Counted from the stretch's first letter, positions 1-6,495 are shown. The stretch: 8,243 nucleotides of DNA from Chloroflexota bacterium (GCA_013696275.1 JACCYW010000009.1:1-8243), one strand, 5' to 3'. Notes: a model not told the origin generated them from the letters alone. Made by a program: numbers and translations.

Positions 1-265
1 TCTCGGCCAGGCCGGGAGCCGGCGATAGATCCTCACCGAACTCCACGAGCAGGTCGTACATGTCGGCGATCAGGCCATAGCCGGCACTTGATGTGACCCG
101 GAAGGGACTGAGCTCCGGCGGCCGCACTTTCTGGGTGATGCCCAGCCGGAAAGTGACGCTATCGCCTTCTGCCGCGGCGGCCGGACCCGCCGGAAAGGCA
201 GTGACCAACAGCCAGCTGGCGATGAGTGCGACGGCGCTGGTCCGTCTTCGGCGGCTTATCGACAC
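1..265 (-). CDS. Solute-binding protein of an ABC transporter, SBP_bac_5 (peptide/nickel) family, N-terminal part
   Basis: The reading frame begins with GTG at 265-263 and stays open to the window edge (88 codons), so the C-terminal part lies outside. A strong ribosome site (GAGGAGGAGA, 280-271) sits 5 bases upstream of the GTG, which fixes the start. The product begins with a basic run (RRRR, residues 5-8), a hydrophobic stretch (about 11-24) and an Ala-rich cleavage region (about 29-32), which is a typical exported N-terminus. The mature part reads FRLGITQ (39-45), LSPF (52-55), YDLLVEF (70-76) and LSPAPGLAE (80-88). This matches the start of family 5 binding proteins, where 'NPF..YE.L...D..L.P.LAE' is characteristic. 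By family knowledge it would bind an oligopeptide, nickel chelate or similar solute outside the membrane and deliver it to a permease. The ligand cannot be told from this fragment. It lies on the same strand as the pot operon but 428 bp downstream, so it is probably a separate unit. Confidence 0.8.
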   Translation of the reverse strand, partial: MSISRRRRTSAVALIASWLLVTAFPAGPAAAAEGDSVTFRLGITQKVRPPELSPFRVTSSAGYGLIADMYDLLVEFGEDLSPAPGLAE

Positions 266-302
266 CTGGCTCTCCTCCTCCGAGCGCGAAAGGCTGGCGC
301 CG

Positions 303-332
303 AGTATCCCATAGCCGTGGTCCAGAGTCCGA
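303..332 (-). promoter_or_regulatory. Weak sigma70-like promoter candidate for the family 5 binding protein
   Basis: On the minus strand TCGGAC (332-327) and GATACT (308-303) are separated by 18 bases. The -10-like box lies about 38 bases upstream of the GTG start and 23 bases upstream of the ribosome site, a plausible distance. The -35 match is poor, so this is only a candidate. Confidence 0.25.
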
Positions 333-361
333 CGGATGTGGCGCCTGGACGCGGATCCTTG

Positions 362-379
362 ACTGACGTGGCCGTCAGT
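362..379. promoter_or_regulatory. Perfect inverted repeat, operator-like
   Basis: ACTGACG (362-368) and CGTCAGT (373-379) are exact reverse complements around a 4-base centre (TGGC). The 18-bp dyad lies about 30 bp upstream of the candidate -35 box of the binding-protein gene. There is no T-run on either side, so it does not look like a terminator. Size and symmetry suit a dimeric regulator such as a TetR- or GntR-type protein, but no regulator gene is in the window. Confidence 0.35.
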
Positions 380-490
380 ACGCCCGACATCGCACGCAAG
401 CCGCTCCCACCGGCCGAGAATCGCACCCGGCACGCCCGTGAGGACTGAGTTGGCACCCGGCTCGCTTGCGCCCCTGGTCAGGTTCCCGCT

Positions 491-597
491 GTCAGCTTGT
501 GTCGGATGGGCACTGCAGCGGCATGGTCCCCGCTCGTGACCATCATCTTGCTCCAGCTGTGCGCCCGCGGGGTACATCCGACACGAAGCACCCTGAC
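491..597 (-). repeat. Long imperfect inverted repeat / RNA hairpin of about 107 nt
   Basis: Read on the minus strand, GTCAG (597-593), CTT (588-586) and GTGTCGGATG (584-575) pair exactly with CATCCGACAC (508-499), AAG (498-496) and CTGAC (495-491). This gives 18 pairs, interrupted only by a 4-base bulge (GGTG, 592-589) and a single bulged C (585), all on one arm. The 66-base interior can fold further: ATGGTC (543-538) with GACCAT (528-523), or CCCCGC with GCGGGG as a competing pairing. No U-run follows, so it is not a standard intrinsic terminator. It lies after the aminotransferase gene and over 220 bases before the family 5 binding-protein gene, both on this strand. It could be a structured 3' or 5' UTR element, a small RNA, or a REP/MITE-like or attC-like mobile remnant. 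I cannot assign a family. Confidence 0.5.
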
Positions 598-693
598 TTG
601 AGCGACACGGTGGCTCGCTGATGCCGCTCTGACAGGAACCAGAGGCCGGCCAACGGACGGCAACGCGAGCTTGCAAACCCGCCGACGGCGATC

Positions 694-2022
694 CTACGAG
701 AGGGCAGCGGCGACCGACTCTCCGATGATGGCGATGGCCTGATCGACCTCCTGCTCGGTCGTCACGAGCGGCGGGATGATGCGCACGACCTGGCCCCACG
801 TCCCGGCCGACAACAGCAGCAGCTTGCGCGACAGTGCCTCGGCCAGGATCCGTTTGGCGAGCGTCGGGTCCGGCGTACGCCCGTCGCCCTCATCGGCACG
901 CACCAGCTCGATGGCCACCATGCAGCCCAGACCCCGTACGTCGCCCACGGCTGGATGGCGCTGTGCGAGCGGCAGCAATGCGTGGCGCAATTGTCGGCCG
1001 CGAAGCTCGGCATTCTCGACCAGACCCTCATCGGCGATGACGTCCAGCGTCGCGTTGGCCGCCGCACAGCAGACCACGTTGCCGCCGTAGGTGCCGCCGT
1101 GCGATCCGGGCGCCCAACTGTCTAACAGCTCGCGGGAAGCCAGGATCCCCGAGAGCGGGAGCCCCGACGCGATCCCTTTGGCCATCACCACGATATCCGG
1201 CGTTACGTCCCAGTGTTCCATGGCGAAGAAACGCCCGGTGCGGCCGAAGCCGGTCTGTACCTCGTCAGCGATGAGGAGGATGCCATGCTGGCTGGTGATC
1301 GCCCGAAGGCGGGGCAGGAATCCGGGTGGCGGGATGAGATAGCCTCCCTCGCCGATGATCGGTTCGACCAGGATGGCGGCGACCCGGCTTGGCTCGACCA
1401 CCTGGGCGAAGAGCAGCTCCAGTTGCGCCTCCCAGTCGCATGTGCAATCGAGCGGGTCATGCGGCCCGGCCGGCGCCCGATAGCAGTATGGGAAGGGCGT
1501 CTGGTGCACCGATCCGGGCAGTGGCTCGAAGTCGCCGCGTATCGTCACCCGTGAACTGGTCAGGGCCATGGTCTGGGCGGTGCGTCCGTGGAATCCACCG
1601 CGGAACGCGATGATCACTGGCCGCCCGGTCGCTACCCGAGCCAGCTTGACGCTGGCTTCGACGGCCTCCGCGCCGCTGTTGGCCAGGAACGCTCCCCAGC
1701 CACCGCCCGGCAGCAGACCGGCCAGCCGCGCGTGGAGCTCCAGACCAGCTTTGTGGTACACGATGTTCTGCTGCCCGTGCAGCAGACGAGCGGCCTGGGC
1801 CCGGACCGCGGCGGTCACTCGCGGATGAGCGTGGCCCGTGTTCGTGACGCCGATACCCGATGTGTAGTCGAGGTAGCGCTGCCCATCGGTGGTGACCAAC
1901 CACGAGCCCTCGCCACGGTCTATCACGAGGTCCGTGTAGCGCGCCCACACCCCGGGCACCACCGAGCGGTCGAGCAGGTCCACCGGTGCGGTCTGGGTGG
2001 CCGGCCATGCCGTGCTCCTCAT
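694..2022 (-). CDS. gabT: Class III PLP-dependent aminotransferase, 4-aminobutyrate aminotransferase-like
   Basis: This 442-residue protein has the normal length for a cytoplasmic fold type I class III aminotransferase, which moves an amino group from an omega-amino acid or amine to 2-oxoglutarate or pyruvate through PLP. Visible motifs, in order: NSGAEAVE (115-122, cofactor phosphate site), GFHGRT (143-148), EPIIGEGG (220-227), DEVQTGFGRTG (253-263, with Asp253 for the pyridine nitrogen), Lys282 in VMAKG (Schiff-base lysine), GTYGGN (310-315, Thr311 contacting phosphate) and Arg414 in VVRIIPP. By motif alignment from memory these correspond to E. coli GabT Glu211, Asp239, Gln242, Lys268, Thr297 and Arg398. 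The ATG overlaps the potC stop in an ATGA arrangement, with GGGGAGG 7 bases upstream, so it is the last gene of the pot operon. That context suggests a role in breaking down the imported polyamine or the GABA made from it. Putrescine, beta-alanine or diamino-acid aminotransferase remain possible, so the symbol is tentative. Confidence 0.85.
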   Translation of the reverse strand: MRSTAWPATQTAPVDLLDRSVVPGVWARYTDLVIDRGEGSWLVTTDGQRYLDYTSGIGVTNTGHAHPRVTAAVRAQAARLLHGQQNIVYHKAGLELHARLAGLLPGGGWGAFLANSGAEAVEASVKLARVATGRPVIIAFRGGFHGRTAQTMALTSSRVTIRGDFEPLPGSVHQTPFPYCYRAPAGPHDPLDCTCDWEAQLELLFAQVVEPSRVAAILVEPIIGEGGYLIPPPGFLPRLRAITSQHGILLIADEVQTGFGRTGRFFAMEHWDVTPDIVVMAKGIASGLPLSGILASRELLDSWAPGSHGGTYGGNVVCCAAANATLDVIADEGLVENAELRGRQLRHALLPLAQRHPAVGDVRGLGCMVAIELVRADEGDGRTPDPTLAKRILAEALSRKLLLLSAGTWGQVVRIIPPLVTTEQEVDQAIAIIGESVAAALS

Positions 2023-2927
2023 GCGTCCGCCTCCCCGGATGCTTCCACCGGATCGGGGCGCTGTCGATTCGCGATGACCGTGCTCAGCAGCACGAACCCG
2101 ACCGCTGCCACGAAGATGATGGTCCCGATGACATTGATCTGGACCGGGATGCCGCGTTGCTGGGCGCCGTAGATGAACAACGGGAAAGTGGTCGCGGGCC
2201 CGGAAGTGAAGACCGTGACGACGTAGTCATCGATGGACAGGCTGAAGGCCAGCAAGGCGGCGGCGAGCACGCCAGGCAGGATGAGCGGGAAGGTGATGCG
2301 CCAGAAAGTGGTCCACTCGTTAGCGCCGAGGTCCATGGCCGCCTCTTCCAGGTGGCGCGGAAAACCCTGCAGTCGGGCCCGGATGGTGACCACTACGTAG
2401 CTGATGTTGAACATGATGTGGGCGATGAGGATGGTTCGGAAACTCAGCGGAAAGAACGTCCCTTCAGGCAGGAACGTCCATTGTGTGGACGCCAGGAAAA
2501 GCGTCAGGAGCGAGACACCGAGCACGATCTCCGGGGTGGCCATGGGCAGGAAGATGAGCAGGTTGAGGGCGCCGCGCCCGCTGAAGCGATGGCGCACGAG
2601 GGCCAGGCCGATGAGCACGCCGAGTATCGTCGCGATGATCGTCGATAGCACAGCCACGGCAAGGCTGGTCGTGACCGCCTCGGCGAGTCCGGGCTGCCCG
2701 AGCGGGTCCAGCCAAGCGTCCAGGGAGAACGAACGCCAGTTGAGATTGGAACGACCGGTCGTGTCGTTGAAGCTGAAGGCGATCATGATCAGGACCGGCA
2801 AGGCCAGGAAAGCGACCGCCAGGAAGGTATAAGCAGGCAAGATCCAACGCCCGACAGCCCGGCGCCCACGCTGCCAGGAGGTCCCCGACGGCCGGGCGCG
2901 GACCATCGCTTCGCCGGTCGCCGCCAT
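2019..2927 (-). CDS. potC: Polyamine ABC transporter inner-membrane permease, PotC-like
   Basis: This is the second membrane subunit of a spermidine/putrescine importer and forms the channel with PotB. The 302-residue product has about six hydrophobic segments (roughly 29-52, 87-113, 120-147, 163-183, 211-233 and 265-288). It carries the cytoplasmic EAA loop EEAAMDLGANEW..FWRITFP (194-214), which docks to the ATPase. The helix-5 region LAFSLSIDDYVVTVFTSG (226-243) is characteristic of PotC/PotI permeases, where the IDDFV motif is typical. It is longer than E. coli PotC because of a hydrophilic N-terminal extension (1-28) and a short acidic tail. The second Met (residue 8) is an alternative start. 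The ATG shares one base with the potB stop (TGATG), and no good ribosome site is visible, so translational coupling to potB is likely. The stop overlaps the aminotransferase start by 4 bp. Confidence 0.92.
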   Translation of the reverse strand: MAATGEAMVRARPSGTSWQRGRRAVGRWILPAYTFLAVAFLALPVLIMIAFSFNDTTGRSNLNWRSFSLDAWLDPLGQPGLAEAVTTSLAVAVLSTIIATILGVLIGLALVRHRFSGRGALNLLIFLPMATPEIVLGVSLLTLFLASTQWTFLPEGTFFPLSFRTILIAHIMFNISYVVVTIRARLQGFPRHLEEAAMDLGANEWTTFWRITFPLILPGVLAAALLAFSLSIDDYVVTVFTSGPATTFPLFIYGAQQRGIPVQINVIGTIIFVAAVGFVLLSTVIANRQRPDPVEASGEADA

Positions 2928-3793
2928 CAGGTGGTGCCACCCGTCAACTCTTCCGTGCCCACCAGGCGTGCGTAGAGGAGGACGCCGATGATGATGGCCG
3001 CCATCAGGATGAACGAGAGTGCCGCGCCCGTGGGGTAATCGCTCACGCGCAGGAAGCGTGCTTGGATGACGTTGCCGATCATCTGCGAGCGCGGGTCACC
3101 CAGCAGCTCCGCGTTGATGAAGTCGCCAACGGCCGGGATGAACGTAAGCAGTGAGCCGGCGAAGACACCGGGCAGGGCCAGGGGCAACGTCACTCGCCGG
3201 AAGCGTTGCCAACCATCGGCGTACAGGTCCTGGGCCGCTTCCAGAAGGTTGGGCGGGATCTTCTCCAGGGCGACGTACAGCGGCAGCGTCATGAATGGCA
3301 GGAAGTTGTAGGCGATGCCCGCGATCACGGCGGTCGGCGTGGCAAGCAGCCGAAATGTGTCCGGCAGAAGCCCGGCATCCTTCAGCGGCCCTAGGGCCAG
3401 CCCGTTGTCGGCGAAGATGATCTTCCAGGAAAGGGTCCGCAAGAGGAAACTGGTGAAGAATGGAGCGATGACCAGGAACAGGAGCACGCTCTTGTAACGA
3501 CCGCCCCGGAAGGCGATGAAGTAGGCCAATGGGAAGCCGACCAGGAAGGTCACGATGGTCGCCGCGCCGCCGTAGAAGATCGACCTGGTGAGATGTTCGC
3601 TGTACTGGGCAAGAGCTTCGGGATAGATGCCGAAGTTGCCGGTCAGGGCGTAGCCGGTCTCCGGCGAACCGGTCCAGAGCGAGACCAGGAACATCTGGGC
3701 GGTCGGGTAAAGGTAGAAGACGAGCAGATAGAGGATGCCTGGCGCCAGAAGGATGTAGGCCGTGGCGCTGGGGTGCCGGCGGAACCAGCTCAT
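2927..3793 (-). CDS. potB: Polyamine ABC transporter inner-membrane permease, PotB-like
   Basis: This is the first membrane subunit of the spermidine/putrescine importer. The 288-residue length matches PotB/PotH. Hydrophobic segments lie at about 11-30, 72-95, 102-120, 152-176, 202-222 and 256-278. PotB-type marks are LLRTLSWKIIFADNG (117-131), the EAA loop EAAQDLYADGWQRFRRVTLP (185-204) contacting the ATPase, and GDFINAELLG (223-232). The ATG (3793-3791) is chosen because the first membrane segment starts at residue 11 and an in-frame TGA lies 10 codons upstream. No Shine-Dalgarno sequence precedes it. Instead the start sits inside a 20-bp tandem repeat containing two tiny upstream ORFs that overlap it, which may couple its translation. 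potD ends 96 bases upstream, and potC begins at its stop codon. Confidence 0.92.
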   Translation of the reverse strand: MSWFRRHPSATAYILLAPGILYLLVFYLYPTAQMFLVSLWTGSPETGYALTGNFGIYPEALAQYSEHLTRSIFYGGAATIVTFLVGFPLAYFIAFRGGRYKSVLLFLVIAPFFTSFLLRTLSWKIIFADNGLALGPLKDAGLLPDTFRLLATPTAVIAGIAYNFLPFMTLPLYVALEKIPPNLLEAAQDLYADGWQRFRRVTLPLALPGVFAGSLLTFIPAVGDFINAELLGDPRSQMIGNVIQARFLRVSDYPTGAALSFILMAAIIIGVLLYARLVGTEELTGGTT

Positions 3794-3833
3794 CGGTGGC
3801 CCATCAGATCCGTCGGTGGACCATCAAGTCCAT
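3790..3833 (-). promoter_or_regulatory. Chain of two mini-ORFs leading into potB (putative translational-coupling leader)
   Basis: On the minus strand an ATG at 3833 opens a 9-codon ORF (MDLMVHRRI) ending in TGA at 3806-3804. That stop overlaps an ATG (3804-3802) opening a 4-codon ORF (MGHR), whose TGA (3792-3790) overlaps the potB ATG (3793-3791) as ATGA. A ribosome finishing each mini-ORF would therefore sit on the next start. This may compensate for the missing ribosome site of potB, or it may be an accident of the tandem repeat. Confidence 0.35.
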
Positions 3834-3840
3834 CGGTGGT
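3791..3840 (-). repeat. 20-bp imperfect tandem repeat (2.5 copies) over the potB start
   Basis: On the plus strand, units begin at 3791 (CATCGGTGGC), 3811 (CGTCGGTGGA) and 3831 (CATCGGTGGT, half unit). The first two continue CCATCAGATC and CCATCAAGTC. The full copies differ at a few positions only. The first copy contains the potB initiation codon (3791-3793). The unit is not a multiple of three, so each copy shifts the reading frame. Confidence 0.75.
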
Positions 3841-3889
3841 GGTGTCCGCTCACACGTAGCTCTTCCGGCTCACCGCGCCTTGGTTGGAC

Positions 3890-5236
3890 TCACAGACCGA
3901 TGGCGTCGTTGAAGGCTTCCTCCCAGAGGGCCGCGGTGTCCAGATCCACGCTCACGAATTCGTGGAGTCGTGCGCGCATCTCCTCGGTCGGGAAGATGAA
4001 GGTGTTCTCTGCAAGAGCCGGGTCGAGCCTAAGCATCTCCTCCGCCGCGCCCTTCACGGGGCAGACGTAATTGACCCACGCTTCGACGACCGCGGCCACC
4101 TCCGGCCGATAGTAGAAGTCGATCCAAGCCTCTGCCTGGGCCTTGTTCTGGGCACCCTTGGGGATGCCCATGTTGTCGGTCCAGATCATGCCGCCCTCTC
4201 GCGCCAGGACCCACACGAAGTCCTGATCGGCCGCCTGGTCCGGAACAAGCAGGCCCTGGACGTCGCCCGACCAGGCGATCGCCAGGACGGCATCGCCCAA
4301 GTCCATCACGTCGACATAGCTGTTGCCGGCGAGCTGTCTTACCAGGCCTTCATCGACCGCCCTTTGGACCTCGGCCACAGCCTGGTCATATTGATCCTGG
4401 GTCAGCGCGGCTGGATCGAACCCAAGCCGCAGCGCCGAAAGTCCGATGGTGTCTCGCATCTCGGATAGATAGGTCATCCGCCCGGCGAACTGCGGGTCCC
4501 ACAGTGCCTCCAGGCTGTCCAGGTCGCCGGTCTTGGCGCGATCGAAGCCCAGCCCGGTCATACCCGACTGCCAGGGCGCAGCGTAGGTGTTGTCGGGATC
4601 CCACGGACGCGAGCGGTATTGATCGAGCAGGTTGGCCGGGTAATTCACCAGACCGTTGGTATCGATCTGCTCCAGCCAGCCCTTGGCGATGAGGCGCTGC
4701 ATCATCCAATCGGTGAGCACGACGATGTCCCAGCCGGTCGGCTCGCCTACCCCGAGCGGTCCCTCCAGATCGACCGTGTAGAACGATTCGTTGTCGTCCA
4801 CGGCACCGTTGCTGTATTCGACCGTGATGCCCGTCTCTTCCGTGAATCGCTCCAGGGTCGGGAACCGGTTGCCGGGTGCCTTGTCCATGTAGCCGACCCA
4901 GTTGGCGAAGCGGAAGTTGCCGGTCACCGGCTCTCGACTCTGTTGGATCGGCTCGGAGCTGGGGCTGGTCGATGCACCCGGTACCGGACTCTCCGTGTCG
5001 CTGGGGGAAGCCGTCGCCGACGGACCGACCGATGGCGCGCTTCCACTGGGCGATGGACGCCCAGCCGATGCGGACGGCCCCGGCGTCCGGGTCCCAGCAG
5101 TGCCACAAGCCGCCAGAAAGGCACTCGCGCCCGTGACGGCGGCAAGCTGGAGCATGCGGCGCCGAGAGAGCGCTCTCACGGCCTTGCCGTCCGTGGCCAT
5201 TGCTCGTAGGTCGATGGATCCCTGGTCGGTCATCAT
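3890..5236 (-). CDS. potD: Spermidine/putrescine-binding lipoprotein, PotD/PotF-like, with Tat-type signal
   Basis: This is the extracytoplasmic binding subunit that captures the polyamine for PotABC. The 448-residue product has a cytoplasmic lead of about 23 residues, a twin-arginine motif SRRRML (24-29), a hydrophobic stretch and a lipobox LAAC (41-44) with lipidated Cys44. A Ser/Pro/Thr/Gly/Ala-rich linker (45-100) then tethers the domain (about 105-448). By alignment from memory to E. coli PotD, NWVGY (112-116) supplies the Trp34/Tyr37 pair, AWSGD has Trp322 (Trp229), IWTDN has Trp352 and Asp354 (Trp255/Asp257), and NYVCP has Tyr390 (Tyr293). These form the aromatic box and amine-binding carboxylate. 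The E. coli STY segment is TDW (175-177) here, so specificity may differ. AAGGAG (5245-5240) lies 3 bases before the first ATG and 6 before the second (5233), so the true start may be residue 2. potA ends 20 bp upstream. Confidence 0.92.
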   Translation of the reverse strand: MMTDQGSIDLRAMATDGKAVRALSRRRMLQLAAVTGASAFLAACGTAGTRTPGPSASAGRPSPSGSAPSVGPSATASPSDTESPVPGASTSPSSEPIQQSREPVTGNFRFANWVGYMDKAPGNRFPTLERFTEETGITVEYSNGAVDDNESFYTVDLEGPLGVGEPTGWDIVVLTDWMMQRLIAKGWLEQIDTNGLVNYPANLLDQYRSRPWDPDNTYAAPWQSGMTGLGFDRAKTGDLDSLEALWDPQFAGRMTYLSEMRDTIGLSALRLGFDPAALTQDQYDQAVAEVQRAVDEGLVRQLAGNSYVDVMDLGDAVLAIAWSGDVQGLLVPDQAADQDFVWVLAREGGMIWTDNMGIPKGAQNKAQAEAWIDFYYRPEVAAVVEAWVNYVCPVKGAAEEMLRLDPALAENTFIFPTEEMRARLHEFVSVDLDTAALWEEAFNDAIGL

Positions 5237-5256
5237 GTACTCCTTGCCGGGCTGGG

Positions 5257-6372
5257 TCAGGCTGCAGTGGCCGCGTCCGAGCGGACCACGAACGTGTCAT
5301 CCGGCGACCAGGCCACGGCGACCTCCTCGCCTGGACGGTGGATCAGTCGACCGTCAGCACGGGCGCTGTTCTGCTCGTAGACCGTCATGGCGCCACCACC
5401 ACTAAGGTCGATCAGATACTGGGTGCTGACACCGGTGTAGCTGACGTCCCGCACGTGACCGTGCAGGAGGTTGTCCGCCGTCTCGGCTCCGCCGGCCGCT
5501 GGGTGCAGGCGGATCTTCTCGGGCCGCACACCGAGCTCGAGATCGTGCGAGCCATCGACCATGGGGCGGGGCAAACGGACCTCGGTCCCGTCCCGCAGTC
5601 GAGCGACGGCGTAGCCGTCGGAGACACCATCCGAACTGGCCGCCATGAGGTTCGAGATGCCCAGGAACGATGCGACGAATCGGGTCTGCGGTCGTTCGTA
5701 TAGCTCCTGCGGCGGGCCCAGCTGTTCGTAGCGCCCGCCATGCATGACACAGATACGATCGGACATCGTCATCGCCTCATCCTGGTCGTGGGTCACGTAG
5801 ATGAAAGTGATCCCGACCTCCTGCTGGATGCGCTTGAGCTCAAGCTGCATCTGCTTACGCAGCTTCAGATCCAGCGCGCCGAGCGGTTCATCCAGCAGCA
5901 GCACCGCCGGTCGATTGATGAGCGCCCGTGCCAGGGCGACGCGCTGGGCCTGTCCGCCGGAGATCTGACCCGGCCGCCGCTGCTCGAAGCCGCGCAGCTC
6001 GACGAGCTCGAGCATCTCCCCGACGCGCTGGCGGACCTGATCACTAGCGACCTTCTTGCGGCGTAGCCCGAAAGCCACGTTCTCGAAGATGCTCAGGTGA
6101 GGGAAGAGAGCGTAGTTCTGGAAGACCGTGTTCACGTTGCGCTTGTAGGGGGGCAGCCAGGTCACGTCCTGGCCCTGGAGCTCGATGCGTCCGCTTGTAG
6201 GTTCCTCGAACCCGCCGATCATGCGCAAGGTCGTCGTCTTGCCACACCCCGACGGCCCGAGGAGCGAAAAGAACTCGCCATCGCGCACATCCAGCGAGAC
6301 GCGGTCCACGGCCAGGATGCCGTTTCCGAAGCTCTTGGTGACTTCCAGCAAGCGGACATCGATGGCCGTCAT
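5257..6372 (-). CDS. potA: Polyamine ABC transporter ATP-binding subunit, PotA-like
   Basis: This is the cytoplasmic ATPase that powers the PotBC channel, probably as a dimer. The 371-residue length is close to E. coli PotA. The ABC domain (about 5-240) has Walker A GPSGCGKTT (39-47), Q-loop Gln85, signature ISGGQAQRVALARAL (137-151, Ile in place of the usual Leu), Walker B VLLLDEP (157-163), D-loop ALD (166-168) and switch His195. The C-terminal part (about 240-371) is a TOBE-type domain with GVRPEKIRL (281-289), as in polyamine, iron and sugar importers. The ATG at 6372 is preceded by AGGAGGAGG (6393-6385) with a rather long 12-base spacing, and no better in-frame start is seen. It is first in the operon, with a near-consensus promoter about 95 bases upstream. 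Context with PotD, PotB and PotC makes polyamine import far likelier than another CUT-type substrate. Confidence 0.93.
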   Translation of the reverse strand: MTAIDVRLLEVTKSFGNGILAVDRVSLDVRDGEFFSLLGPSGCGKTTTLRMIGGFEEPTSGRIELQGQDVTWLPPYKRNVNTVFQNYALFPHLSIFENVAFGLRRKKVASDQVRQRVGEMLELVELRGFEQRRPGQISGGQAQRVALARALINRPAVLLLDEPLGALDLKLRKQMQLELKRIQQEVGITFIYVTHDQDEAMTMSDRICVMHGGRYEQLGPPQELYERPQTRFVASFLGISNLMAASSDGVSDGYAVARLRDGTEVRLPRPMVDGSHDLELGVRPEKIRLHPAAGGAETADNLLHGHVRDVSYTGVSTQYLIDLSGGGAMTVYEQNSARADGRLIHRPGEEVAVAWSPDDTFVVRSDAATAA

Positions 6373-6421
6373 CTGGTCGGTGCGCCTCCTCCTGCCCCTT
6401 CAGAGGTTACCGCCGCCATGA

Positions 6422-6434
6422 GTGCCGACGGCAC
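6422..6434. promoter_or_regulatory. Perfect palindrome in the potA leader, operator-like
   Basis: GTGCCG and CGGCAC are exact reverse complements around one central base. With the proposed promoter, this 13-bp dyad falls about 23-36 bases into the potA transcript, where a bound repressor could block elongation or initiation. The loop is too small for a stable RNA hairpin with all pairs formed, so a DNA operator is the better reading, or chance in GC-rich DNA. Confidence 0.3.
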
Positions 6435-6464
6435 CCCAGCTTCCTCGGCTGGTTCGTGCTCGCG

Positions 6465-6495
6465 AGTATATGGGACGGAGCTCGGTGCCTGTCAA
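6465..6495 (-). promoter_or_regulatory. Near-consensus sigma70 promoter for the potADBC-aminotransferase operon
   Basis: On the minus strand TTGACA (6495-6490), a perfect -35 hexamer, is followed 19 bases later by TATACT (6470-6465), a five-of-six match to TATAAT. The spacing is longer than the 17 optimum. It predicts a transcript start near 6458 and an untranslated leader of about 85 bases before the potA ATG. No other promoter this good lies in the region. Confidence 0.6.

Larger units (their letters stand above)
266..693. other. Intergenic region between the aminotransferase and the family 5 binding-protein gene
   Basis: This 428-bp stretch has no convincing gene. The short open frames in it have low-complexity, Arg/Ala-rich products and no ribosome site. 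It holds the ribosome site and candidate promoter of the binding-protein gene, the 18-bp palindrome, the long hairpin, and a short direct repeat (GCACCCGGC at 423-431 and 453-461). Just after the aminotransferase stop, GCCGTCGGC (689-681, minus strand) followed by GGGTTTG is at best a very weak terminator-like motif. Confidence 0.6.

Noticed and set aside
491..597. Intrinsic terminator for the aminotransferase operon
   Set aside because: The stem is far too long and interrupted, the loop is 66 bases, and no U-run follows on either strand.
478..663. Minus-strand open frame of 61 codons over the long hairpin
   Set aside because: No ribosome site and no recognisable motif. The hairpin explains the sequence structure better than coding does.
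1986..2648. Plus-strand open frame of 220 codons
   Set aside because: It is antisense to potC and the start of the aminotransferase, both of which have clear family motifs. Its product is Asp/Glu/Arg/Gln-rich with no recognisable domain, as expected for a shadow frame in GC-rich DNA.
3884..5405. Several plus-strand frames of 165-195 codons opposite potD
   Set aside because: potD has a complete Tat/lipobox signal and PotD ligand residues. The opposite frames are mirror images of its GC codon pattern.
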